This document shows, in pieces, positions 55,698 to 64,000 of a stretch of DNA of 64,000 nucleotides (position 1 is its first letter; each line of letters begins with the position of its first letter). The position numbers and the translations under genes are program-made. Below the pieces are notes generated by a model. That model had not been told where the DNA came from. It saw only the letters and a list, made by a program, of their open reading frames with translations, and made no database searches. Source of the stretch: Thiosocius sp963719025 (GTDB taxonomy: Bacteria > Pseudomonadota > Gammaproteobacteria > Chromatiales > Chromatiaceae); NCBI GenBank assembly GCA_963719025.1, contig CAVRBK010000062.1, forward strand, positions 1 through 64,000, given 5' to 3'.

Positions 55698-55921
55698 AAA
55701 TCGATACCTCTTCGGCCCGAGATCGGCGAACGGAAATAATCCGAACGTTCTCTCCTCTGGGCGTTATGACCGCTGACCAGTGTTTTCCTTCGATATCGAC
55801 CGTAATTGCTGGGATTTCAATAAGATATGGATCTTCCCAGAGCGCCTGAGCTTCAACGAAATCGATGCCATGCTTCAGCCGATTACTGTTGCTCTTTCGT
55901 TCATCATATTCGAAGGTGCAT
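55687..55921 (-). CDS. brnT: BrnT-type toxin, one-base frame break at the start (cassette 1)
   Basis: The reading TFEYDERKSNSNRLKHGIDF, WEDPYLIEIPAITVDIEGKHW and VRIISVRRSRAEEVSIYE is a complete BrnT RNase toxin. The only ATG (55921) is one base out of frame with it: removing the C after ATG would give M-T-F-E-Y-D, the usual N-terminus. No alternative standard start lies in frame. Either an extra base or an inactivated toxin. Confidence 0.75.
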
Positions 55922-55924
55922 ATA

Positions 55925-55941
55925 GGTATAATAATTATACC
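55925..55941 (-). promoter_or_regulatory. Palindromic promoter/operator of brnTA
   Basis: GGTATAATAATTATACC is a perfect 17-base palindrome immediately upstream of brnT. It contains a TATAAT -10 box on both strands. BrnA represses its own operon at such sites. It may be the first promoter of the cassette array. Confidence 0.6.
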
Positions 55942-55970
55942 CTTTCAACGAAAACGCAAGGGGGCTCTGT

Positions 55971-56030
55971 GCTTCTAACAGCTAAGCATTTATCTGCCGT
56001 GCGCAGCACGCGTGGATAAATGCTTAGCTG
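55971..56030 (-). other. Array boundary of cassette 1 with a 16-base hairpin (attI side)
   Basis: GCTTCTAAC at 55971-55979 is the exact complement of the cassette 1 end box at 55470-55478. It is directly joined to a stem of 16 bases (55979-55994 with 56015-56030) enclosing CGTGC/GCACG. This is the attI side of the first cassette. Confidence 0.6.
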
Positions 56031-56142
56031 ATAGACGGAGTCTGCCTGATCTGAGATAGACAGACTCTGTATAATTCTTAGGACGGAGTGCCGGATCAGG
56101 AAGATCCGGAGTCGATGATCTGGTGGCCATGGAGGGCCCGAC
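56031..56142 (+). promoter_or_regulatory. intI control region (candidate attI and promoter)
   Basis: Contains GAGTCTG/CAGACTC (56038-56044 and 56061-56067), a TATAAT box at 56070-56075, and CCGGATC/GATCCGG (56091-56097 and 56103-56109). A GGAGGG ribosome site precedes the intI ATG. No full LexA box is seen. Confidence 0.5.
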
Positions 56143-57534
56143 ATGCCTGCAAATTCGCCTGGAACGCAGCCGCGTGCTGTTCGACGTTTTTGGCATAACT
56201 ATTTCTCAATCCTTGAAAAATTCGCGGTGTCACCGCGTGTGCGCCCATGGTATCGAAAACACGTTGAAGCGTACATACACGCCTCTCGCGAACGCCGTCT
56301 GGCAGACCATACCCCCGAGGATATCGATCGATACCTGGCCGACAAAGGCAGACAGAATGGCGTGCAGGAATGGCAGTTTCGACAGATTGCTGACGCCCTT
56401 CATTTGCTGTTCTGCGAACTGCTCTCTTCCCCCTGGGCCGATGACTATAACTGGGCACGCTGGCGGGCCTTCGCCCGCGCGCTGGCGCCGGACCATGCGA
56501 CCCTGTCCCGGCAGTTCGTTCGGGGGCAATTGTCGGCACCCAGCAGCAGCCCCCTGATCATTCGCTTTCGCGAACACGTTGGCGTCCATTATGCCGCCTT
56601 TGTTGCAACCCTGCGTGTGCGCCAGATGGCCGAACGTACAGAGCAGACCTACGAGCACTGGCTGGCCCGTTTCTTCGCCTTTCAACATTGGCGCCCGGCC
56701 GATGATCTTGGTGCAGAAGACGTCGCGGCCTTTCTCGAACATCTCGCGGTGCAGTCCCAGGTGTCCGCTTCGACCCAACGCATCGCGCTGAACGCCCTGA
56801 TCTTTTTCTTTCGTGAGGTACTCGGGCGGGAAATGGATCTAGGTGAAGGGTTCACACGCGCCCTGCCCCGGCAACGCATCCCCGTGGTGCTCACCCAGGA
56901 TGAAATGCGACGCCTGCTGGCCGGCATGAGCGGTCAGACACGCACGATGGCCGCCCTGATGTACGGCACCGGCATGCGTCTGATGGAATGCGTGCGCCTG
57001 CGGGTGCAGGACGTCGATTTCGGTTTCAGGCAGATTACCGTGCGCAACGGCAAGGGCAACAGGGACCGCGTTGTGCCGCTGCCTGCGCGACTCGCCGCCG
57101 CACTCTCTGCACATCTCGAACAGGTCAGGAAACTGCATGACGACGACCTGGGTGCCGGCTATGGCCAGGTTTTTCTTCCGCCCTCGCTGTTGCGCAAGTT
57201 TCGCAACGCTGATCGCGACTGGCGTTGGCAGTACGTATTCCCCGCGATGCGCCTGTCACTCGACCCGGCGGATGGGATGCAGCGTCGGCACCATGTGCAC
57301 GAAACGGGTCTGCAGCGGGCGATCCGCAACGCGACACGCAAGGCGGGCATCGACAAGCGGGTGACCAGCCATACCCTGCGCCACTCGTTCGCGACCCACC
57401 TGCTCGAGTCAGGCCGCGATATCCGGGTGATTCAGGAACTGCTCGGGCACAGCGATGTCAGCACCACGATGATCTACACACACGTGCTGCAGAAAGGCGG
57501 CCTCGGGGTGCAGAGCCCGCTGGACGTGCTGTGA
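56143..57534 (+). CDS. intI: Integron integrase IntI with extra N-terminal domain
   Basis: The 463-residue tyrosine recombinase has catalytic Arg279 (GTGMRLMECVRLR), Lys304 (KGNRDR), His410/Arg413 (SHTLRHSFATH), His436 (LGHSDVS) and Tyr445. The IntI-specific insertion is present at about 361-385 (WRWQYVFPAMRLSLDPADG). Standard IntI proteins are about 320-340 residues. The first 130 residues here form an additional SAM-like helical domain (FWHNYFSILEKFAVSPRVRPW, LADKGRQNGVQEWQFRQIAD). It is divergent from the cassettes as in classical integrons. Confidence 0.95.
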   Translation: MPANSPGTQPRAVRRFWHNYFSILEKFAVSPRVRPWYRKHVEAYIHASRERRLADHTPEDIDRYLADKGRQNGVQEWQFRQIADALHLLFCELLSSPWADDYNWARWRAFARALAPDHATLSRQFVRGQLSAPSSSPLIIRFREHVGVHYAAFVATLRVRQMAERTEQTYEHWLARFFAFQHWRPADDLGAEDVAAFLEHLAVQSQVSASTQRIALNALIFFFREVLGREMDLGEGFTRALPRQRIPVVLTQDEMRRLLAGMSGQTRTMAALMYGTGMRLMECVRLRVQDVDFGFRQITVRNGKGNRDRVVPLPARLAAALSAHLEQVRKLHDDDLGAGYGQVFLPPSLLRKFRNADRDWRWQYVFPAMRLSLDPADGMQRRHHVHETGLQRAIRNATRKAGIDKRVTSHTLRHSFATHLLESGRDIRVIQELLGHSDVSTTMIYTHVLQKGGLGVQSPLDVL

Positions 57535-57541
57535 CACCCGC

Positions 57542-58327
57542 TTACAGGTTGTACCAGGGCACCTTGAACAGCGAACGAAAAACCCCGATCGGGAAGCACG
57601 CCATGGCGCAGCCGGTAACCGTGATGGCCCAGGTGCCTTCGACGCGGTCGACAAAGCCCTGCAGGTCCTCGACCACCAGCAGGTTGGCATCGAGCGTGGC
57701 CGCCATGATCAGGAACACCAGGCCGGTGATCGTGCCGACGCCGAGACCGACGATGGCGCCATCGCCGGCGACCGGCAGGAGCTTGTTGCAGCGCTTGATG
57801 AACCAGTGTGCCGAGCTGACATAGACCAGGATAGCCACCGGTGCGGCGACAATGGCCAGGCTGCTGTAGGCGAGTTCGGTGTCGACGAACCTGGCCAGTA
57901 TCGCCACCAGGGCCCCGAGCGAACCGGCAAAGATACCGGCGACGATCTTTGCGTCGGCGCAATAAACACGGGATTTCTTGTCATGCAGGCCGTAGGCCAG
58001 GCCTACCGCCAGGCCAACCCCGGCACCGACCAGCACCAGCGGCTCGAGACCGAGACGCGGCGCGCCCTGCCAGGTGTAGATCAGCATGGCGATAAAGGTG
58101 AAATTGGCCACCAGCACGGTCAGGCGCATGCTGCCGTAGAACAGGGACGTCAGCGCGGATGAACCGGTGATCGCGGCAAACAGGGCCAGGGTGAGGGGAA
58201 GGTGTTCGCGGGTGATCTCGACCAGCAGGACGAACAGGGTGCCGAAGATGACCCCGACCATCGCCCAGGTGACGCCGCGAAGGAGAAGATCTTCGATGTA
58301 ATGATTTTGCCGTGTTTGCTGCTGCAC
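57542..58327 (-). CDS. Polytopic membrane protein of unknown function
   Basis: GTG 58327 (VQQQTRQNHYIEDLLLRG) begins a 261-residue protein with about seven hydrophobic segments and a hydrophilic middle. A GAGGG ribosome site lies just upstream. It has no recognised domain. It converges with intI and marks the return to core sequence. Confidence 0.65.
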   Translation of the reverse strand: MQQQTRQNHYIEDLLLRGVTWAMVGVIFGTLFVLLVEITREHLPLTLALFAAITGSSALTSLFYGSMRLTVLVANFTFIAMLIYTWQGAPRLGLEPLVLVGAGVGLAVGLAYGLHDKKSRVYCADAKIVAGIFAGSLGALVAILARFVDTELAYSSLAIVAAPVAILVYVSSAHWFIKRCNKLLPVAGDGAIVGLGVGTITGLVFLIMAATLDANLLVVEDLQGFVDRVEGTWAITVTGCAMACFPIGVFRSLFKVPWYNL

Positions 58328-58469
58328 ACCGGTGCCCTCATGAAAACTGCGCGGGGGCGGGTAAGGATCGCGATCATGATAGCCCAGTCGAAGGGGTCTC
58401 CCGCTGCCGGCTGCAACGGGTTTTTCCAATGATCATCCCTGGTCGGTCACGGCTGAGACGATCAGGAAC

Positions 58470-60361
<1,892 letters not shown>

Positions 60362-60403
60362 GGGGCCGGCATCCTGACACAAAGCGGCGCACTCGGCATC
60401 CGT

Positions 60404-60991
60404 TCAGCGCCGGACCAGGGCATAGCCTTTCTCGACCAGACCGGTCGGGTGCGGCACCTCGAGCGCGGGTTCGTTGGGCCATTGCCAGCGCGCCGGGTCG
60501 AACAGGGTTCGCATGTCGGGAACCGGACAGTCGTAGGGCGGACCACCCGCCTGCCCGGTCTGCATGAACAGCGCGAGCAGGTGACTGCCCGGCAGCAGCC
60601 AGCTCGCCAGGCGCTGTTCGTAGTCGGTCCAGTAGTCCGGCTCGATGGCACACAGGCAGGTCTGTTCGTAGATCACGTCGAACGGCTCGGCCGGCTGCCA
60701 GTGCAGCAGGTCGGCCTGCACCACATCGGCGCTCAGGCCCAGCGCGCTGAGCTGCGCCTTCAGCCGCATCACCGGCTGAGCGGCAATATCCACCGCGGTC
60801 ACCTCGCACCCGGCACGGATCAGTTCCGCCACCTCGTGACCATGTCCACAGCCGGGCACCAGCACGCGGCCGGCTGGCACCAGGCCCTGTTGCAGCCAGT
60901 GCTGCAGGGCCGGGCTGGCCTGCCCCCGGTCCCAGCCGGTCTTCTGCGCCCGGTAACGCTTTTCCCATTCCTGCTGCCGCTGTTCGTTCAT
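60404..60991 (-). CDS. TPMT-family SAM-dependent methyltransferase
   Basis: The 195-residue protein has WEKRYRAQKTGWDRGQASPAL, the SAM site VLVPGCGHGHEVAEL, and VIYEQTCLCAIEP as in thiopurine S-methyltransferases. Bacterial members methylate tellurite, selenium or thiopurines. ATG 60991 gives the usual N-terminus. It starts near the divergent Crp/Fnr gene. Confidence 0.85.
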   Translation of the reverse strand: MNEQRQQEWEKRYRAQKTGWDRGQASPALQHWLQQGLVPAGRVLVPGCGHGHEVAELIRAGCEVTAVDIAAQPVMRLKAQLSALGLSADVVQADLLHWQPAEPFDVIYEQTCLCAIEPDYWTDYEQRLASWLLPGSHLLALFMQTGQAGGPPYDCPVPDMRTLFDPARWQWPNEPALEVPHPTGLVEKGYALVRR

Positions 60992-61107
60992 GCTGCTGTC
61001 TCCTGCCCACAGGGATAGCACGTTAACCCGAATCCCCCACTTTCCGAGTCCTTAATCCAGGTCAATTAGTAATATCCCTGAACTTGCTAAAAAGCTAAAA
61101 TTCCGAA

Positions 61108-61815
61108 ATGAATGTTCGTGTCGCCTTTAAAGAAGCCTGGTCCGGTCAGGCCGATTGCAAACAGTGCTCGCTGCGCGAGTCGGTGCTGTTTGCCGGTTTG
61201 CGGGCATCCGATTTCGAAAAGCTCCACCAGCCGATCAACCAGCTCACCCTGCAGCCCGGACAGCACCTGTATCATGCCGGGGACAATGGCGACCGCCTGT
61301 TCACGATTCGCAGCGGCATGCTCAAGCTGGTGCAGTACCTGCCCGATGGCGCGCAACGCATCGTGCGCCTGATCAGGACATCAGACGTCGCCGGCCTCGA
61401 ATCCATGGTGGGCAAGGCCTACGAACACGATGCGATCGTGCTGCAGCCGACCGAGATCTGTTGCCTGCCGGTCGACACCGTGCGAATGCTGGGTAAGGAA
61501 AACCCGGATCTTCACGTCGAACTGCTGCGCCGCTGGCAGCACGCCCTCAGCGAGGCCGATGCCTGGCTGACCGAACTGTCGACCGGGCCGGCACGCGAAC
61601 GCGTTGCGCGACTGTTGCTGCGCCTGGTGCGTGATGAAGAGCACCCCGAATGCACCCTGTTCGGCCGCGAGGACCTCGGCGCCATGCTGGGGATCACTAC
61701 CGAAACCGCCAGCCGGACCATCGCCGAGTTCAAGCGCCAGGGCCTGTTGAACGACCTCGGCGGCAACCGCTACCGGGTCGATATGGAAAAGGTCGACGCA
61801 CTCCTCGCCGACTGA
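61108..61815 (+). CDS. Crp/Fnr-family transcription regulator
   Basis: The 235-residue protein has an N-terminal CxxC segment (CKQCSLRESVLFAGL), a cyclic-nucleotide-type sensor domain (GQHLYHAGDNGDRLFTIRSGMLKL) and a C-terminal winged helix (REDLGAMLGITTETASRTIAEFKRQG). FNR needs four cysteines; only two are close at the N-terminus, so an oxygen-sensing cluster is doubtful. Confidence 0.88.
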   Translation: MNVRVAFKEAWSGQADCKQCSLRESVLFAGLRASDFEKLHQPINQLTLQPGQHLYHAGDNGDRLFTIRSGMLKLVQYLPDGAQRIVRLIRTSDVAGLESMVGKAYEHDAIVLQPTEICCLPVDTVRMLGKENPDLHVELLRRWQHALSEADAWLTELSTGPARERVARLLLRLVRDEEHPECTLFGREDLGAMLGITTETASRTIAEFKRQGLLNDLGGNRYRVDMEKVDALLAD

Positions 61816-61858
61816 GGACGCGAAACCCTCCCCCGCACCCCACACCGGCGGCGGGTCG

Positions 61859-62080
61859 CTATTCCCGCCAGAAAGGTTTTTCCGACTCCTGCCGCGCCTG
61901 TGCTGCGGATACCCCGATGTCGTTGAGCAGCCGCTCATCCAGGCGGGACAGCGCACGACGCTGACGGGCACGCTGAACCATCCGATCGATCGCAACCATC
62001 AACCGCAGCGCACCCGCTTGCAGGCAACGCCCCATGTCGCGCCAGTTTGCCCCAACAGCCTGAATCCGCACTGATTCCAT
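61859..62080 (-). CDS. DUF1127 protein
   Basis: The 73-residue protein ends with the DUF1127 motif RRALSRLDERLLNDIGVSAAQ and EKPFWRE. These small basic proteins are common in proteobacteria; some bind RNA. It is divergent from the LysR gene, with 158 bases between. Confidence 0.85.
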   Translation of the reverse strand: MESVRIQAVGANWRDMGRCLQAGALRLMVAIDRMVQRARQRRALSRLDERLLNDIGVSAAQARQESEKPFWRE

Positions 62081-62238
62081 CGCCCTGCCCTCACATCGAT
62101 TGGCCTTGAGTCGACCCTAGTGGGGCAGCGCAAATGCGACCAATCGTTTGTGTGGAAGCCGGCAATCGGAATTGCCGATGGGCAGGATTCGCGATGATCT
62201 GCTTCAATCCCCAGTACACCCCGCGACAGGAGCCCGCC

Positions 62239-63147
62239 ATGGAGCTGTACCAACTCAAGACCTTCGTCAAGGTCGCAGACGAGGGCAACCTGACCCGTGC
62301 CGCGGAGTTGCTGTTCACCAGCCAGCCGGCGATCAGTGCACAGATCAAGGCCCTCGAAGAAGAGTTGGGCGTCGCGCTGTTCGACCGCAGCTCGCGCGGC
62401 ATGCAACTGACCGCCAAGGGTGAACTGCTGTACAAGCAGGCCGTGGAGACACTGAGCGCGGCGGCCAAGCTGAAATCCGACGCCCAGCAACTGCAGCAGG
62501 AACTGGTTGGCGAGGTGAAGATCGGCGTGCATACCGACTTCGATTTCATGCGCATCGGTGCACTGCACAGCCTGCTGGTAGAGCGCCACCCGCGTGTCGC
62601 CCCGCATTTCATGGCAGGCATGTCGGCCACGATCCTGCCGGATATCCGCCGCGGTGTGCTCGACGCCGGTTTCTTTTTCGGCCCCTGCAGCCTGGCCGAT
62701 CTCGCCATCACGCACCTGCTGGATGTGCCGATTCAGGTGGTGGGACCGGCGGACTGGGCCGACCGGATCGACGGGGCCTCGATGGCCGACCTGATCCAGC
62801 TGCCGTGGGTTTATACCTCGGACGACTGTCCCTTCTATGCACTCAGTCAGACCCTGTTTACCCAGCACGGTAGCGAGCCCGCCCGGGTCGCTTATGTCGA
62901 CAGCGAAGACGCGGTTCGCGCCCTGATCCGCGCAGGTGCGGGTATTTCGCTGCTGCGCGCGGACGACGCATCACGCATGCAGGATGCGGGCGAGGCCGTC
63001 TGTTGGCAGGGCGAGATCCTGAGCATGCCGTTGAGTTTCGCCGTGCAGCGGCAACGTGCCGGTGAACCGTTGATCAGGGCGACCCGAAAACTGGTCGCCG
63101 AGAACTGGGGTGAATCAGCTGAATTGGCTGATCGGGTCGAGGCGTGA
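62239..63147 (+). CDS. LysR-family transcription regulator
   Basis: The 302-residue protein begins MELYQLKTFVKVADEGNLTRAA with the LysR helix-turn-helix SQPAISAQIKALEEELG and a substrate-binding domain. A GACAGGAG ribosome site is placed before ATG 62239. Target is unknown; it may control the divergent DUF1127 gene. Confidence 0.88.
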   Translation: MELYQLKTFVKVADEGNLTRAAELLFTSQPAISAQIKALEEELGVALFDRSSRGMQLTAKGELLYKQAVETLSAAAKLKSDAQQLQQELVGEVKIGVHTDFDFMRIGALHSLLVERHPRVAPHFMAGMSATILPDIRRGVLDAGFFFGPCSLADLAITHLLDVPIQVVGPADWADRIDGASMADLIQLPWVYTSDDCPFYALSQTLFTQHGSEPARVAYVDSEDAVRALIRAGAGISLLRADDASRMQDAGEAVCWQGEILSMPLSFAVQRQRAGEPLIRATRKLVAENWGESAELADRVEA

Positions 63148-63164
63148 AGGCGCGAGATTGCGGC

Positions 63165-63356
63165 TCAGACGCAGGCGCCACCCCGCCGGGCATGCGGGTC
63201 ACGGCGGTGGTCTAACTGACGGCCGTCGTGGGCAAGAAACGGGTGTTCAACGTCGAGGCCAGCGACGGGGTCGATGTGATCTCACGCGGACGCCACGAAC
63301 GGTTCGTCATCGATCGCGCAAAATTCGATGCAAGACTGGCCAACAAGCAGCCCTGA
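63165..63356 (+). pseudogene. Thioesterase remnant (C-terminal half, internal stop)
   Basis: The frame GATPPGMRVTAVV, stop, LTAVVGKKRVFNVEASDGVD and ISRGRHERFVIDRAKF is the end of a small hotdog thioesterase of the fluoroacetyl-CoA type. The first half is absent and TAA at about 63213 interrupts it. It directly follows the LysR gene. Confidence 0.6.
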
Positions 63357-63400
63357 GCAGGCGCAGCGACTACCCTTGCGCCGGGGACCGGCGGCACGGC

Positions 63401-63437
63401 ACAAAAAACCCTGCCGACGTGGCAGGGTTTTTTGTGT
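63401..63437. terminator. Bidirectional intrinsic terminator
   Basis: A stem with ACAAAAAACCCTGCC and its complement around a short loop gives T runs on both strands. It separates the remnant from the convergent HbpS-like gene. Confidence 0.88.
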
Positions 63438-63453
63438 TCGACCCGGTCGGGTC

Positions 63454-63948
63454 TTACATGGACATCTCGAGATCGGTCGCAACCGCATCGACGCCGGCCT
63501 GCGCGCATTCCTGATCGGTCTCACCGCTCGGTGCACCCGACACCCCGACCCCACCGATCAATGAACCACCGACCTGGATAGGCACACCGCCGGCCGACAT
63601 TACCAGCCCCGGGACCCGCCCGATCGGGGTGCCGGCACGTGATGCCAGTTCGGACGTGGCGACGTTGAACATCACTGCGGCATAGGCCTTGCCCTTGGAG
63701 ATCGGCAGCGTAATGGTCGCCGCAATCGTGTCGCGCAACACGGCCTGGGGAACGCCGTCACGGTCAACCACGGTCACGCCGATCTGGATGCCTTTCTCGC
63801 GGCAGGCATCCACCGCGCCCTGTGCCACGGCCTGGGCGGTCTGCAGCGACATGCGCTTCACCTCGATCACCATCGGATCATCGGAGGCCTGGGCTGGCAG
63901 TCCGAACAGTGCGGCACTCATGCAACTGGCAATAAAAATTCTCTTCAC
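63454..63948 (-). CDS. Secreted GlcG/HbpS-family protein
   Basis: The 164-residue protein has a signal peptide (about 1-21, ending PAQAS) and a GlcG/HbpS domain: SLQTAQAVAQGAVDACREKG, GVTVVDRDGVPQAVLRD, FNVATSELASRAGTPIG, and GGVPIQVGGSLIGGVGVSGA. HbpS binds haem; GlcG is of unknown role next to glycolate oxidase genes. Periplasmic location is inferred. Confidence 0.88.
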   Translation of the reverse strand: MKRIFIASCMSAALFGLPAQASDDPMVIEVKRMSLQTAQAVAQGAVDACREKGIQIGVTVVDRDGVPQAVLRDTIAATITLPISKGKAYAAVMFNVATSELASRAGTPIGRVPGLVMSAGGVPIQVGGSLIGGVGVSGAPSGETDQECAQAGVDAVATDLEMSM

Positions 63949-64000
63949 ATCAATCTCCTGTTTTTATGGGGGCTCATGGCCTGAGGAAATAGCCCTGACT

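Noticed and set aside
57225..57824. Open frame overlapping the end of intI and the next gene
   Set aside because: It crosses two supported genes in another frame.
61108..61815. Assignment as FNR with an oxygen-sensing cluster
   Set aside because: Only two N-terminal cysteines in CxxC are present; the full four-cysteine set is not seen.

Overview
The window is a GC-rich chromosomal segment of a gammaproteobacterial chemolithoautotroph, probably a sulfur oxidiser of the Chromatiales type. The case rests on a complete alpha-carboxysome locus with form I RuBisCO, gammaproteobacterial housekeeping order (rpsU-yqeY-dnaG-rpoD) and proteins such as YqhA, Uup, Rsd, FolM and GlcF. The species cannot be named from the sequence alone.

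Region 1 (1-15.6 kb) is an inorganic-carbon module. On the minus strand cbbL, cbbS, csoS2, csoSCA, csoS4A, csoS4B, two csoS1 copies, a bacterioferritin-like gene, acRAF, mcdA, mcdB and cbbR run as one packed series. On the plus strand a SulP transporter, csoS1D and a Nudix gene converge on it. A second SulP lies upstream of cbbL. Together these would supply bicarbonate, build RuBisCO and the shell, position the carboxysomes (McdAB) and regulate the set (CbbR). A shared ATAG-N8-CTAT motif upstream of cbbL and of the second SulP is a candidate CbbR operator.

Region 2 (15.6-43.1 kb) is core chromosome: YqhA, small phosphatase and hydrolase genes, DAHP synthase, GlcF, an IMPase-family enzyme, Slt, a large protein with a degenerate class III cyclase-like domain, Rsd, a secreted PGMGG-repeat protein, MidA, folM/folK/folB, plsY, tsaD, then rpsU-yqeY-dnaG-rpoD and tRNA-Ile(CAU). 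DAHP synthase, tsaD, dnaG, rpoD and, later, uup carry repeated small indels, mostly extra single bases. These are best explained as sequence errors, because several of the genes are essential.

Region 3 (43.1-57.5 kb) is an accessory island beginning at the tRNA gene, whose 3' end is partly repeated downstream. Its left part holds a BASS transporter, insertion-sequence fragments, small unknown genes, two MITE-like elements and a lipoprotein. Its right part is a chromosomal integron: an integrase with the IntI-specific insertion and an extra N-terminal domain, a stem-loop-rich attI-side region, and about eight cassettes separated by attC sites. Six cassettes are toxin-antitoxin modules (BrnTA, RelBE, HigBA twice, VapBC, a broken HigB), one holds a lone CopG-type antitoxin and one a YCII-family protein. 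A deleted IS1182-type element splits one attC, and an IS4 fragment ends the array.

Region 4 (57.5-64 kb) returns to core genes: a membrane protein, uup, a TPMT-type methyltransferase, a Crp/Fnr regulator, a DUF1127 protein divergent from a LysR regulator, a thioesterase remnant and a secreted GlcG/HbpS-like protein.
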